From Acanthopleura granulata (lineage: Eukaryota > Mollusca > Polyplacophora > Chitonida > Chitonidae), in NCBI GenBank assembly GCA_016165875.1, contig JABBOT010000002.1, positions 18,492,120 through 18,556,119 of the forward strand: a DNA stretch of 64,000 bases. Direction: 5' to 3'. A program made the translations under genes and the position numbers. The notes beneath the pieces are model-generated. The model was not told the origin of the DNA. It did not search any database and saw only the letters and a list, made by a program, of their open reading frames with translations. This document shows, in pieces, positions 21,949-35,059 of this stretch; positions within the stretch are counted from its first letter, which is position 1; the number at the start of each line of letters is the position of its first letter.

Positions 21949-23063
21949 TCAACTATGCAGCCTATAACATGTACATAAGTACAAGTACCTTGGAATATTC
22001 CCGGAGTTGTATTTATCAGAGGAGATGTATACTATGATGATATTTGCAATTACAGTACGCTTCCTATGTTTTAATATATGATAGATACTGCATCTCTGTG
22101 GAGTCTCGCCACGAAGTTTTGATATTATCTGTAACTGTTTGCAAAAAAAAAAAGCCTGAACATTGCAGTCCTCGGCAGACAAGAGACATATGAAGAATTT
22201 GTGTGCCAGCATGTGGCACTGGCGTCTCGGTAGCATCACAGATTTCTGCACGACCATTCTGGCTAATTTGGGATACCACATCTGAGTAGGCAAATTTGTG
22301 ACTATCCGAGTTTCAGTTGCTTTGTCCTTGTACCCTGTGAAGTACTTTCGGTACCACACTGAATGATGGGAAAAACATAGAAATCATAAGTTTCCCACGA
22401 CAATGAGATTGCATCTAGAGCAAACGCACCAGGCTGATGCCTAAAAGCAACATACTATTACAACGCATAATTTAAGGTAGAGGCAGATAGGGCTACATCT
22501 TCGGGTGTCCACAAACCTCAACATTTCTGGGAATCCCAAACGCAGCCTCTCCCTTCTTGAGAAACGTCAACAGAATGAGTGACATTAAGGTTCCTACTTG
22601 ATTAAACATTATGTGATCTAGGTACGGAATCTATCCAGCATCGTAAATCACTCCTAGAAGCTGGCGATAAAACCGCTTTGGAATCAAAATGCTCTTTGTC
22701 CAGCTTGAGAGCGAATGATTTGTCTCCGTTCAGTGAATGATAACGTAATGGCACATACATTACCCCGCGAAAACTGGAAACCATCGTTCCTAACGCTTGG
22801 GGCACTTCTATGATGGAGATGCAACAATTTATTCAATTATTCTGTCTCCTATGCTTCAGATAATCAATTTTACTTGACGCCACAGATACCGTCACTTTTG
22901 TTTTGTTTAGGCCTTGAGCGAGTTCCAGAGATAAACTCTCCTGGTTCTTGACCAGTCTTGACAAGGACTCCTTTTGCCAACAGGTTACTCCTCTGATGTT
23001 GAATAAACACACATTTCTACTGGCCGAGTCACTTGGACTCCCTGAAACCCTGTGAGATGGCAA
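21949..23063 (-). pseudogene. Second DIRS-like retroelement, pol fragment
   Basis: Reading on the minus strand from right to left: a thumb-region helix ending VPQALGTMVSSFRGVMYVP near 22800, then RYHSLNGDKSFALKLDKEHF and LSPASRSDLRCWIDSVP. An RNase H stretch at about 22600-22480 follows with VSQEGRGCVWDSQ and GLWTPEDVAL. From 22330 comes LPTQMWYPKLARMVVQKSVM and a linker. These match, in order, the end of the reverse transcriptase, RNase H and the segment after it in DIRS-type polyproteins of invertebrates. The first catalytic RNase H aspartate lies in a broken context. The lineage differs from the plus-strand element at 15.6-20.6 kb. The palm domain and recombinase are missing. Confidence 0.72.
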
Positions 23064-25720
23064 ACATTTAGTTCAATCTGCTTTCCAGTCATCGTATTTA
23101 AGATCTAAGGATCTGATGCCACAGATTTCCATGCTTCGTGATTCTCGAAATTAGTCAACTCCCAGCTTCGAAATTACCAGGTTTAAATTTTACCTGGTGA
23201 ATTAAAACATTAAAAAGAGTTGAATCCGACACATAAAGCCAAGACAGGTTTCATCCACAGTTTTTCACGTGGTTGACTCACTGTCAACAGTGAAAGCCGA
23301 CATCGAGAAGAGGAAGTGTTCTGACTGAGCTTTGTAATTCGTCATTAATCTGTATTGCAGGCCTCCTTGATTGCAACATTCATACATTATTCCACATCGG
23401 TTTGAAAAAACGATGAAGCTAAACAAAGTTTGCATGAAAACTTTGTTTATCATCAGGTTCAAACGTCACTTTTCAATTACCTCTTTGTTAAAAATATGGC
23501 AATTTAGTAATTACTGAATGTGTTTATCATCAGAACTTCTCACACTTGACCTTCGCATGATTTGTTATGTCTTCATGATTACAGAATTCCCAACTGATGG
23601 AGAAACCTCGCGTAATTAATATTACTTTGCTCCAGAAGACATGTTTGTCGCTTTTTTTCCCAACCCTAATCGATTGCTCTATGTTAACTCTCTGATTAAC
23701 AGAAAATATATGTTCTCTGATGACAGCTCTGTTTTTATCCATGCCTTGTAAATGGTGTGAAAAGGAGGTGCCTTTCCTTTCTGCCAAATAATCAATTTAA
23801 TTTCACGTAGGAAGCCTAAACAAAATGATAAAAACGAGGGATTATGAAATCCAGCCATGACAATAACAGATGCTCTCAAAGGTTTAATCGATAAGGCTTT
23901 TGTAAAGGTATCAAGTTTAATGCACAAGACACGTATTGAAAATGATGAACACCGCGTCATCGAGACATAGTGAATTTGGCTATTTTAATCTTATGCAGTA
24001 CCTGTTTTACAATGTCGAGGCAGCGTAGAATTTGAAACCCTTACAACTTTCTCCTGGTCATCCAGGAAAAACTGTCCACCGCGAGATCGACATTCTTCTA
24101 TTCTGCAATGCCTTACAAAACCTGTTGATCCTTTCGGCGGCGACCGCTTTTCAAAACGGATTGGTAAGTATGATGACGGGGACGATACTACCACACTTTG
24201 ATGACTGGTATATGGAGGCCACAGATTGATCAAGGTCTTTTCGTAGACACAGACGACCAAGATAATATTTGGCACAATATTTACACAGATCTACTGTAAG
24301 CCTAACGTTGGAGCTATCAAGGGCGTAATTATCACGAGGGGGCTTCAACAAATTTGGTGGGAAATGAGATTTCCGTGGGCAGGGAGATTAACTAGCGAGG
24401 AGGTGGTAAAACCGTCTAAGGGCCACAACAATGTTTCCAGCCCGGGTCCGTCTTCATTCACAGGCAACAACTTTTCTAACACGCCAGCAACCTAATAAAG
24501 CATGTATCCAACGTTTCCTGAATGATTCCAGACGGTGTCCTAATCAGGGGAAATGAATACAACGCCACCTTCGATACCTTTACTGAATCAAGTATTATTT
24601 TAGCTACATTAGGCATTACGAACAAATGTCCCCAACAAAACTTGTCGACGGCAAGAAACCCAAAAAGTCATTTCCTTTCACTCTTTAAGGAAGTGCGTAA
24701 CACGTGTATCTTCTCTCACTCATTGATGTGCCCGAAATCGATCCATATCTTACGAAAACTACCTTTAGGGATCTCTAGCAAATATTTTCCCTAATAATAA
24801 TAATACCCTTAAGCGCTTTAAGGCTTCCGTAGTCGTTGTTGTTTTGTATTTCAACACGTTTAGGTATATCAAGATAGAGCCTTGAATGTTATTACGTGCT
24901 ACGTGTCACCGCTTCCGAAATACCATTTTGTTGTCGCTGTTGTACTTTAGCTCTTTATGCTGTCGTCTTGTGAAATCCACAGTAGCCTTGACATTGCTTC
25001 ATGCTGACTTGTTATTATCATAAAGCCCAAACAAAAAGTGTAATGAGAGTCGTGGGGTAAATACGTCCTGCCAATCCCTTTAACATTACTCTCACTGATC
25101 CAGAGATTTACGGCTGATTGACTATCCAGCGACCCATATTGTTTGCGCATCCCACGGGTTTGGCGTGTTTACTTTGTGGAACGTGCCGGTTGCTGTGTTC
25201 TATTTTCAATCAGCTCTTAATGAGTCTGGCTCCTCCATATGACCAATCCCTGTTAAAGTTTAGAAAAGCAACCATCTTAGTGTGAATGTCCAATGCATAT
25301 CCACTGTCACACCATCCCACCACCTGAAAATTTAGAGTTAATCTATATTTAAGGTTTTAAGGCTTGAAACTACTGTTAAATAATAAATACAGATGATTCA
25401 GTGCGTCAGGTAACTAAAAAACTTCCATGGAAACAGTAATTGGTGAAAACTCCCTTTTATCATCTGTCGTTCTACCATATAGTGATTCCATACAAAAAAT
25501 GGTATGGTATCAAAAGTAGGACATAATGCAACCTATTTTTTACAAGCCTATAACGAACTACTGTTACCTCACCCAAGGCAATTTCCAAACACGACGAGTA
25601 GGTAATGGTCTGGTAGCTAATCAATAAGAATGTAATAACATAATAAAAATATTTTACCTTCACCTTTGGTGCCTGCGGTTAAAAGTGCTTCCCGGTACCC
25701 AGGGCAGTGGGCATTAGATA
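23064..25720. other. No gene recognised
   Basis: A minus-strand frame of 94 codons at 23991-24275 and others of similar size show no family motif. I see no repeat I can name. Confidence 0.4.
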
Positions 25721-25726
25721 TTCACG

Positions 25727-25925
25727 TTTTTTTTTACTGGATTGCCGTTGAACACCGCATTCAGCAATATTTTTCTTTTACACGTACGAATGCGGCCATT
25801 ATACGTGCTGAGAGAAGCGGGAGCTGTCCGCGTAAAGCATCGACACCTGGCAAATTGCTGACAAACCTGTCTAATTTCACGTACATATATGGAAGCGAGA
25901 TTTGTGAGAAGATAAGCTGTCAGCA
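25727..25925 (-). mobile_element. Degenerate SINE of the AAAT-tailed family
   Basis: It aligns with better copies at 33160-33429 and 60505-60690. Landmarks are CGCATTCAGCAATATTTTTC, GCGGCCATTATACGTG and AAATTGCTGACAAACCTGTC. Strongly diverged. Confidence 0.5.
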
Positions 25926-26344
25926 AAACTTTAGACTATCCCCAGCAGTTACATCAAAGTCTTGTCTTCCTTACAGAAGCACCGATTTTTTTCACAACCT
26001 GGGTTACGCGTCTTCTAAGCTGAGTTCATGGGTCAAGCAAACTATATTACAGCTTTTTTGCGTCTGAGACGTTTTCGCAAAACAACACGTGTGGACTATC
26101 TTGGTCATGTATTGAACATGTGATGAAGTTTTCTTCAGTGTCACACGAGTTTCTGTAGGGTTTTGTTAATAAGAGAGCTCAGTCTCTCACGTCCCATGCG
26201 TGAAATCCGAGGGTACTGGTTCGTGACGTATAAAATATGAATCTGATCAAGACGGTGTGATGCCTGCCCTATCATTTTCGTCCACAATATCCAGGGCAAT
26301 ATAGGGCTGCTCTCATTTCTCTTCTCGGCAAAGACATCCAAAAT

Positions 26345-26500
26345 TCTTTTCCTTTATTTATTTATCTTTTTCTTGCTCAACGCTGTTATCAAGTAATCAA
26401 GCGGTGGCGTTTGTATGTGGTAGAAACAGGAGTGTTCGGGGTAAAGCATTGACATTTTTCAAATTACTGACAACTTTCATAAGTGTGACATACATGCTTT
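26345..26500 (-). mobile_element. Very degenerate SINE of the AAAT-tailed family
   Basis: TTTATTTATTTATC is followed by GCGGTGGCGTTTGTATGTGG and AAATTACTGACAACTTTC. The order of blocks agrees with the copy 600 bp to the left, but identity is low. Confidence 0.4.
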
Positions 26501-26904
26501 CACATTATATTACCGTAAAACTAGTGTTCTTCAGCTAGTGTACGTGTAAAACTGTGTCGAAGCCCACTCGATCGCAGTTGCCTCAATGAACAGTGAATCT
26601 GTAAATTCCCGCGCCGAATGTTAGGACTTCAGCCAAACTCCGTAAGTCTCGCACGATTCCACATCCTACCATTAAGCCAAGTTCAATCAACAGTAGACAG
26701 TTAAGAAAAAGAAATAAAGAGAGGCCCCGGTGCGCAATGTCGATCTCGCAATTACAAAGGAACCCTTGCAATTAGATGGAAATCGTCCCCCTGTCGCTCA
26801 GGCCGATTACCAACTGCTAACAGTGACAGGTCTACTGCTGAATGACGCAACGGCTTTCCCGCTATGCGGTTGAAGCTATTACATAGCAGGTATTTAATAA
26901 AATT

Positions 26905-27245
26905 TCATTTTTTCATATGACGACAAGGAGTCCTTGGAATACGTACATATGCTGCGTCTTCTTGTGGCAGGGCGAGTCCATGTTGCCAAAGTGCTGCCGC
27001 CACAGGAACATCATACCGAAGACACAGACATGAAATCTCACCCAGTCACATTATACTGACAACTTGCGTCGACAAATCTTCTTTCCTTATTCTAACCTCT
27101 GAGCGTTGAACGCCAAGCGAGGCAGCAACAAGTACCTTTTTAAAGTCTTTGGTATGACCCGAACCTGGATTGATCCTGGACCTCCCGACCTCGAGGCGGA
27201 CGCTCTAACCATCGGGTCATCAAAGAGTTTGTTACATACTAAGTC
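26905..27245 (-). mobile_element. tRNA-derived SINE with the GTCAGTATAATGTGACTGGG core
   Basis: On the minus strand the head reads GATGGTTAGAGCGTCCGCCT with a B box in AGGATCAATCC. The core GTCAGTATAATGTGACTGGG follows, and the tail resembles the copy at 56.7-57.0 kb (CATATGACGACAAGGAGT corresponds to the 3' part there). This is a common repeat type in mollusc genomes. The head could also be mistaken for a tRNA gene, but it lacks a full cloverleaf. Confidence 0.8.
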
Positions 27246-27679
27246 CCTCCTTGCAATAGGCCCGCAAAAAAGACGTAATCGTTACTAACTGGCATCAAAG
27301 TCCACTGTACCTTTTATACACATTTGTCCGTTGATAAATCTTCATTCAGACCTGTAAGCAGTGGTTTTGTCTCACGAATTATATCGTGAGTATATGTCAG
27401 AGACTTTGTTGAACATTTATCAACGTTAAATGGTAAATCCACGCAGGTGCCTATCCCCACAACGTAACTTTCCGATATGCTGACATCTAACGCGTGTCGT
27501 GTTGAAACGGATTGATAACGTGAACTTATACATTTCTGGCGGCATTGAGTCTCCATTGGAGGTACATGTCATATATTTATTAAAATTGCCAGCATATCTA
27601 GTATGGAGCTTTGCAAAATGTAAAAAAAACTTGCCTCTTGCCTGGTTGAATTATTTTCTCCGTGACTAAATGACTAAAA

Positions 27680-27785
27680 TATGCCTAAGCGGAGATAGGA
27701 ATCGACCCCCTAAACGCTAATAAGATCCGGATTTGTCAGCCGCGCGAGGTACAGCTCTTCTGTAGAGAACAAGGTCCTACAACCC
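27680..27785 (-). mobile_element. Possible tRNA-derived SINE head
   Basis: On the minus strand TAGGGGGTCGATTCCTA forms a T-arm-like stem with a B box. An A-box-like stretch lies near the GCGCGAGGTACAGCTC complement. No matching acceptor stem was found, so a real tRNA gene is unlikely. Confidence 0.35.
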
Positions 27786-27789
27786 ATGA

Positions 27790-30700
27790 ACTATTATGTT
27801 GAATATGCAGTCCCAAAAGGCCATAGAAAATATTTCGTCTTTTTCTTCCATTTACAAAAACAGAATTCCGTGAGCCATATTAGAACTCTCCAGCTCGACA
27901 CAAACGATTTTGGTTCACGCAACCATATTCTTATTATGATGGGAATTCCGTCAGCAAAACGCCCTAAAATAGCCAAATGTGTTTTTGACCTTACCTTTGC
28001 CTACTTATAAAACAAAACGTATAAATCACAATCAAAAATTTCAAATATCAAAAAGAGTAAAGCAGACAAGAGAAAAAATGTTGTACAAAATCTGACATTA
28101 ATATGCAAGGTCATCGCTGACAAACTGAATATTCTAATCACCTTGAGGGTCCAAGTCTCATTTGACAAAACTTGTCTTATACTTTTCCTCGACACGGCCT
28201 GAAATCCAAAATTTCACAGGAAACAATGTCTTTGGATTGGTTTGAATAAATCTATCGTGCATCTGCCTTCCAAGGAGGTTGTTCAAATAGTGGTTGGAGG
28301 AGGGAGGGCCGTTAATTTATATTCCCTTTCAGAAAACGGATTCATTGTAATTCACTGTGATGTCAACGGATAACATGCCAATACTTGCCAAATTGTCACT
28401 GGACGGTTGCCGGGCCACGAAAACCCATGGATTATCATTACGCTTGTGTCTCAGTCAGTGGGTTCGTCTCCGATGTAAATTGGTGCAAATGCTCTGAAAC
28501 AAATGGTACACAAATGCTAATTCTACATACGTTTTCAGTCTGCATTAATTCAAAACACATGTATGATTCCACACACTTTCAGACATACCTTAATTGAAAA
28601 CAGATGTATGACTACTTGCTACCATTGTGGCGGTAAGAATAATCCATCGGAACGCGACAGATGGTTATCTGTTAGATACAGAAAGATTAAGCGGACATCT
28701 TCCGGCTTTCAATCCAATTTACTTGTGCCACCGATAGCCGATTAGATCGTGAGTATGGGCTTGGAAGATGAACACGCGCCAGCTGTGACAGGTCTTGTCT
28801 GTGAGTGTTGAATCCACCCTCACGAAAGCCTCATAGGCTGCCCATTTCTCTGGCCTTGTTTGATGTCTACAAGCAAGGAGTAATCCGTCAGCAGGAGAGG
28901 TAAGGTTAATCAATGCCCGCAGGAAGCAGGTGTTAAACCCCGCTCAGACTCTGATCTAGATCAAAAGAAGAAAAGAAAACGTCACACCTAGACCGATATT
29001 ATATTTCATGAGATATTGTTTTGCAGTTTAATAAATTTCGAGCAGTTTTCTGGCAACACCTTTTGCAAAAAACAAGTCCAACAGTCACGACTGCTCTTGC
29101 GTTATCCGCTAAATACAACAGAGTGACAGCTCCTGTGACAGGAGAGACAGTTTATGTGTGCTTAGTAGATGGGTTCAAATATGTTATGGGTAGTTCATTA
29201 GATACAAAATTTAATAAATTCAATAAATCATTTATCAATATGGATAATTGGCAGTGATATTAACAAGTGGCCAAACCCGCTTTATCGACATTGATAAATA
29301 ATTTAGCGACATCAGTAAATAGTTTTGCATGTTGGGCTCCAATGGAAATGACTGCTCCCTTTACGTGGCTACTAAATCTGCCTTAGGAAAAATGTATGTA
29401 TATTTAATGGCCTAAGTAGCAGGGTCAACCATCTGAGAAGTATTAATGTAACAGACTAACAGCTGTCTTCACGTAGTCGGTGCATTAATACTACGCTCAC
29501 GATGAAAGTGCAGCCGCACAAGTGATACAACCAGTATTAAAGAACCTGTAAGGTATTTGACAATTTTTAATTTGTTTTACTTCATTTCGGTAAAATTGTG
29601 ACACTGCCGGTAAAATTATTGCGAGATATACGAAAGTAGCAGACAGTGTCTGAAGGATAAAAAAGATGAATTATCGGTATCGACAAATCATTTATCGACA
29701 TCGATAATTCTCGGTTAAATGTTAATTTGATCCCTCATACAACACGCAATGCTGATAGCTTTTACTATTACAGTAAGTCTTTCTCAGTGATTTTTATTTA
29801 CATATTCGAAATCATGTAAAGCTGTTGGACGTTACCTCTTCTCCAATAAGCCTATGTGGTTGCTGACATCAAGCTCATACTAGTACATGGATTCACTTTT
29901 GAAGATAACTTAACACGCTACACACACATTTCTAGGTGGTATCTGCGCTGGAAAGTTAGCTGCATTTACCTGAGAGGATTAAAAAATCACTTCCGATTGA
30001 CTAACCAAAGAATGAAACATTTATTATCTTTTACTACATGCATGTCCACACGTGGTAGACAATCAACCCCTCCCCCCAACCACACACACCAAACCAAAAA
30101 TAATTATGCAAGCATGCGGTGGCAAACTTAACGTTTTTTCAGTTTGCAAGAAGTCTTTGCTTCGTAAATTATTATAACAAGGAAACAGAAATGCTTTTTA
30201 CATGTTTAGCAGAAGCCCAGTTGAATTTGACAGATACAGTTATCCGTATTTGGCGTTACACGGAAACAATAGGTTGAGTTGTAAAGCAACTGTACATTGT
30301 ACATGTAGCATCTTTGGGGAGATGTTTGCATGTCATAGAATACGCAGTGGTTGCATTCATGTGCAGTCTAAACCAAATATTCATGTTCAGACAACTCGTG
30401 CGTCACATTCTCCGTATTCCTTGAAACAGGTTCAAGGTTGATTTTAAAGAAATCAATTGCATACGCCGGAGGTATGCGATATTTAGAAGACATGGTACAC
30501 TTCGTCTAGACTAGACTCTTCAGAAGAGTTAATGTGATTCATATTTAACTCTTAAGAGATCACTTGCAAGTAAGGCCTCTTATACAAATACACCACATAT
30601 ATTTTCGTTACCTGGGGCGCTTTCTAAAGTGAGCTGTAAGAATATTTTTTGTTTCTAAAATTTAGTCCATATATCTACACGCATGAAAGGACAACTAAAA

Positions 30701-32400
30701 TGAAAAATTTTGCATTCAAATTAAAAAAAAAGCACCAAAAATACAAATAACGATGGTACATAGCCAAATACAAAAGGCATAACAATATGTCTTACAACTC
30801 ATTGGAGAATAGCACACTCACAGTAACGCTATATGTAGAGTAGGCGTCTGTCAGTTTACCAAAAAAGACAAACCAGGAGATAATCTTGACACAATGACTA
30901 GACACACATACTGACACATACACTCATACTACATGGTAAACATACAGATAAATTAAAATAAGTGTTAAGGGATGAACGTCAAGAAAATGAATTACCGTGG
31001 AATTTTGGCCAAAAGAAAGACAGTTGCATAGAATAATCACATCTTTGGTAAAGTACAAAGAATATCATTCTGTTCTCTTTATTTAACAAAGAACAGTCGC
31101 AAATCCACATCTCCGCATGCCTAGTGTAGCCGTTTGCCAAGTATCTCCAATTAAAGGTGGAAAGTGACGGCCCGGAATGTGTCAGAGGCACGCCAGAGAG
31201 AATTCCTTGGTGAAAGCTTGAAAAAAATGTATAGTACGTCTTACATCATGCATACTCTGAATCATTTTAGTCTGACGCGCTAATGGAAACATCGCAACGG
31301 AACCAGCACTTATGTAGCTGTTGTAACGTTCTCTAATAATATTACCGCACTGTGTTGTCATCACTAAAAGTGATTTTTCTGTATCTGTTTATTCCGTGAA
31401 TCTTGTTCAAGACGAATTATTGACGAATTGTTGCAATCCCTGGAGTGGAATGCAAGTTCAAAAATGTGTCACTTTGAATAGACTCTGCAATCCACGCATT
31501 TTTCATCAGAACCGCTACAGCTGATTTATAATTATGAATCAGCATCAAAACATTAACAAAGTTAGACACTAATCTGTTCACACCAGAATTTTTTGGGGAA
31601 ACTACGTAGGAAAAACTCCATTTTATTCTGAGGTTTGGTTGTTGTGACGTTATGTAACATTAATAAATAAACAAATGCATGTATTTATTTATTTCCTTTA
31701 ACTTGCTCACTCAAAAACTAAAATGACTGAAATTTCCGTATACTTAGTACACTTTACAAAATTTGATATATTTGTATGACATTTAGTTTTATGTTTTTGA
31801 ATTTTTCTCATCGTTTTTTATGTTTCTTCCATAAACAAGTGATATAAAACGGGAAATTTCTAAATATTTCTTCATCAAATTAGGCTACTTGTATTATAAC
31901 TTATTTTTGATAATTCCCCTCCTGCTGTGTAAAAAGTCACGACTGACTCCCTAATTACTCACAGCACATCGTCTGGAATACGAAAAGGCAAGATGCTCAC
32001 GAATGTGAGATCTAACACACCACTGACAATGTAAGCATTTGCTGGTTTTATGTTGTACTAAAATTGAACCCAGAAATTAAATTGTGAAGTCTCAATTATC
32101 GAATGCAAAGCCAATAATACCAAGCGTAAAGATCCCCTTAATAGGTGCCTAAAAGTGATAGAGGCATAACAAAACGTTTGTCTGCTTCTGCAGAAAGACA
32201 AATCTGTGCAAGAAAGGATATTGCCTTCTGGTAATGACTCCGTGCAAAAAAAGCCACATAAGGTTTTCAACATTGAATAGCCAGTCATAACTCTTACATA
32301 TTAGGTATACATTTAAACTGGTATGGAATGGAGACATAAAAGGCATGCAAATAGTTATGGATTTATGCCTCATCTTCAATATTTAAGGAGAATATTGTTA
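27790..32400. other. No gene recognised
   Basis: 4.6 kb of AT-rich sequence. Around 29190-29720 there are several copies of a short motif of the type TTTATCGACATCGATAA. No coding exon is supported. Confidence 0.4.
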
Positions 32401-32419
32401 GACAGAATCAGGAAATGCG

Positions 32420-32690
32420 CACAATATAAAGGGCTGCAGCACAGGGAGTAAAACCAGAGCAGCGACGAAAGTGCGATGGTTGTTAAATGGTTGCACATAG
32501 CTGGTGAATGACGGCCTCTTGTCAACTTACTTCAGTTAGCGTTTGATTAGAAGTGTTAGTACTTAAATTGTAGCAACTGTGTGAACAACCTAGCGCCATG
32601 TTTTATGTAGAATTATGTAAAAAAATAAAGTGATGTTTATTGCAATTTAAGGTCACTGGTCTGGTGTTACTCAAAATTACTCAGAAAGAT
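32420..32690 (+). repeat. Diverged paralog of 49690-49965
   Basis: The two share AGTAAAACCAGAGCA-CGACGA, a TTGTCAACTTAC / TTGTCAATTTAC block and TACTCAAAAT in the same order. Unit A of the tandem duplication lacks the segment, so it looks like a separate dispersed repeat. Confidence 0.6.
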
Positions 32691-32906
32691 TAAGCCCTGG
32701 CTAGTCCCCTACACTTGACCACCAAGACCGCTTGTTCGAATGTAGCTTCTGCCGCTATGGCTGCGGTTTTGAAATTTTAACACCAGTGAAATGAAGAAAG
32801 AAGAATAAACAAAACCAAATTTGAGCAGTTTTAAACATATTAGTCTAATTTACAAAGAAAACTCTCTATGCTCGTCGTAAAGTCTATCGGCCAACTGTCT
32901 GATGTT

Positions 32907-33060
32907 GCTTATTATTTAATTTATTTGATTAATGTTTCACGCAGTATTCAAGAATATTTCCCTTATACGACGGCGGCCAGCATTAGGGTGGGAGGAATCT
33001 CACTACCATCCGCACGAGCCCGCTGTGACCTCTGCCACAGAGGAGCCTGTTCTGGTATTC
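32907..33060 (-). mobile_element. AAAT-tailed SINE, 5'-truncated
   Basis: It contains ACGCAGTATTCAAGAATATT and CGACGGCGGCCAGCATTAGG. The tRNA-like head is missing; the copy stops near GAGGAGCCTG. Confidence 0.75.
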
Positions 33061-33159
33061 TTTGTAAGACGCCTGTCGCTCGGACATCTTAGATGGTTGA
33101 CATGCATTGCTGGTATAAGGTTCGTCGTGAACTTTACCGGTCAACTATCTGCTATTGTG

Positions 33160-33429
33160 TATTTATTTATTTATTTATTTATTCATATTTTACGCCGTAC
33201 TCGAGAATATTTCCGTTATACAACGGCCGCCAGCATTACGATGGGAGGAAACTGGGCAGAGGCCGCTGGAACACATCCGAAGATTGCCTGTAGACCTTAA
33301 TTCCACGTACCATCGGAGAGGAAGCCAGGTTGAGCTAGGCTTGAATTCACAGTGTTCACAGTGAGAGGTACCTAGGTGATTTGCTCCGCGGTAGCGCGCT
33401 TATGTCCTCGGCCACGGACGCCTCCATGT
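33160..33429 (-). mobile_element. AAAT-tailed SINE, near full length
   Basis: It starts (on the plus strand) with a TTTA-rich run, then TACGCCGTACTCGAGAATAT and CGGCCGCCAGCATTACGATG. It ends with the tRNA-like head (B-box-like GAATTCAAGCC and A-box-like TGGCCGAGG on the minus strand). Flanks TATTGTGT (before) and TATTGTTT (after) look like a target duplication. Confidence 0.82.
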
Positions 33430-33599
33430 ATTATTGTTTGCAAGAGGTCTGTCAGTCGGACATCTTTACCAGTATTTCTGATGTAAGGTTCATCGTAAAG
33501 TCTACCAGCCAAATATTTTCTATTGTTTGCAAGAGGCATTTTGGCCTAGGAGCTTAGATGATTAACATGTATTGCTGGTGACATGGTATCACAATAGGA

Positions 33600-35055
33600 G
33601 GTGATACTTATATCAAGGATAACAAAGCTGCCAAATGGTGGGTTTCTTCAGCACTTTGATGCATAATATGAATACCCGAGTTAAAGCAAAAGATAAGACA
33701 AATGACATGCTTGTCGTACACTACGCTTTCTTTCCTTTTTCTTTTTTTTTTGTCTATCCAACCAGCGCATCTACGATGTACTGACGGAGTATTTCTCTTT
33801 CTGCATAAAATGACCATCGTACTTTATGGTAGCTATATGGCAAGAGGGTAATCTTGTTCGTTTGACTACACGTATTAAGTCATTTAGCATCGTTATCTAC
33901 GTTAAGACTATAACATATGTTCAGAAACTGGATCTCTTCCAGTAGTTTATCATATTAACCTTGCAACTGACTGCCTATCTTGACTACATCAATCGGCATC
34001 TCAAACTTTCCAACTGCTTGTTAATTCCGCGCATATTGGTGTTCTCAACGACCCCTGCTTTCCATTACCAGCGTTCGCATTAGGATCTGCCAAAGACGAG
34101 GTAACCTGCGAGAATTTTAATGCATTTTTTTCACCTCGCAGACCAAGTAATATTAAGTTTGGCTTTTTTCTCTGATATCTCCTGGTGTTTTGCATGAGGT
34201 TTCTTGGGGTTAGGGATAACCATTTCCGGAAATAAAGAAGAGCTACCCAGTGTATGTTCTCGTTAGCCTGCTCGTTAAGGAAGATTCCGTGCGAATGTCT
34301 TAATGGAAATCTGTTAAACCTTATAGATCAATGGGTTTTCCTCGGCATAGAAACAATAAATACCATGATTACATCTCTACTTTTTCTTATGTCATTGAGA
34401 GTTTTTTTTTGTTTTTTTTTTCAAATAGATTCGGCCCTAAAAGACATTAGGAAATGCGTTTAACTCACTTAAATTGCCATATAGTCTTTTTCTATGGTTA
34501 ATGAACAAACGAGCACGCATGCCTTTAAACGGGGCAAAATAAGAAGTAACTAGGGGCATTTATCTTTGTTATAAAGACAAATATTTTGGAGTTTTTTTAA
34601 AAACTGGACAATTTGTTGGAGGTGAGAAAATATATCGTAGAAAATAACCGAAAAAAAACTGAAATACGAGATTACATTGAACCGTTGCAATATTTAGTAA
34701 GTTTTCGGTGTCGGTTTTCTCTTAAACACTTAGACTTTAACCTCCTTATATGTAGGCGTCGAGTTTTAATAATGATTTGAAAGACTACATCACATGTAAC
34801 GGGTGCACACGGCCGCTTGTCAGTTTTCGTCAGTTATCATTTTAATGTAAATGCATAAACATTAGAAACTTACATCCCCCTAGCATTGAGACATAGATAG
34901 AATTAGGTGAAAAAAAGGAACATCCGGAGATTACTTGCTATATATTAAACATCGCTCTTCTAGAACTACTTAAAGTAAAACCAGGTCAGCAATGTGAAAA
35001 TTGGGAAATAGTCACAAATAACAGGTGACATACGGCCACATGTCATTTTACTTGC
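33600..35055. other. No gene recognised
   Basis: AT-rich, with T-runs near 33745 and 34405. No exon or repeat that I can name. Confidence 0.4.
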
Positions 35056-35059
35056 TGAC

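Larger units (their letters stand above)
32860..33590. repeat. Short tandem array with unit of about 110 bp, two units carrying SINEs
   Basis: The unit contains AAGGTTCATCGTAAAGTCTA, a CCGGCCAACT-type block, CTATTGTTTGCAAGAGG and CTGTCAGTCGGACATCTTA. Units can be traced at 32868-32905, 33060-33160 and 33430-33590. SINEs sit at the same point of the first two (after GCTTATT and GCTATTGTGT). The last unit is uninterrupted there (TTCTATTGTTTGCAAGAGG). Confidence 0.65.

Noticed and set aside
25666..26067. 133-codon open frame on the plus strand
   Set aside because: It runs through a degenerate SINE and shows no protein features.
27130..27245. tRNA gene on the minus strand
   Set aside because: A and B boxes are present, but the cloverleaf is incomplete and a SINE core and tail follow.
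33145..33185. TTTA microsatellite as an independent repeat
   Set aside because: It is the tail of the SINE that follows on the minus strand.
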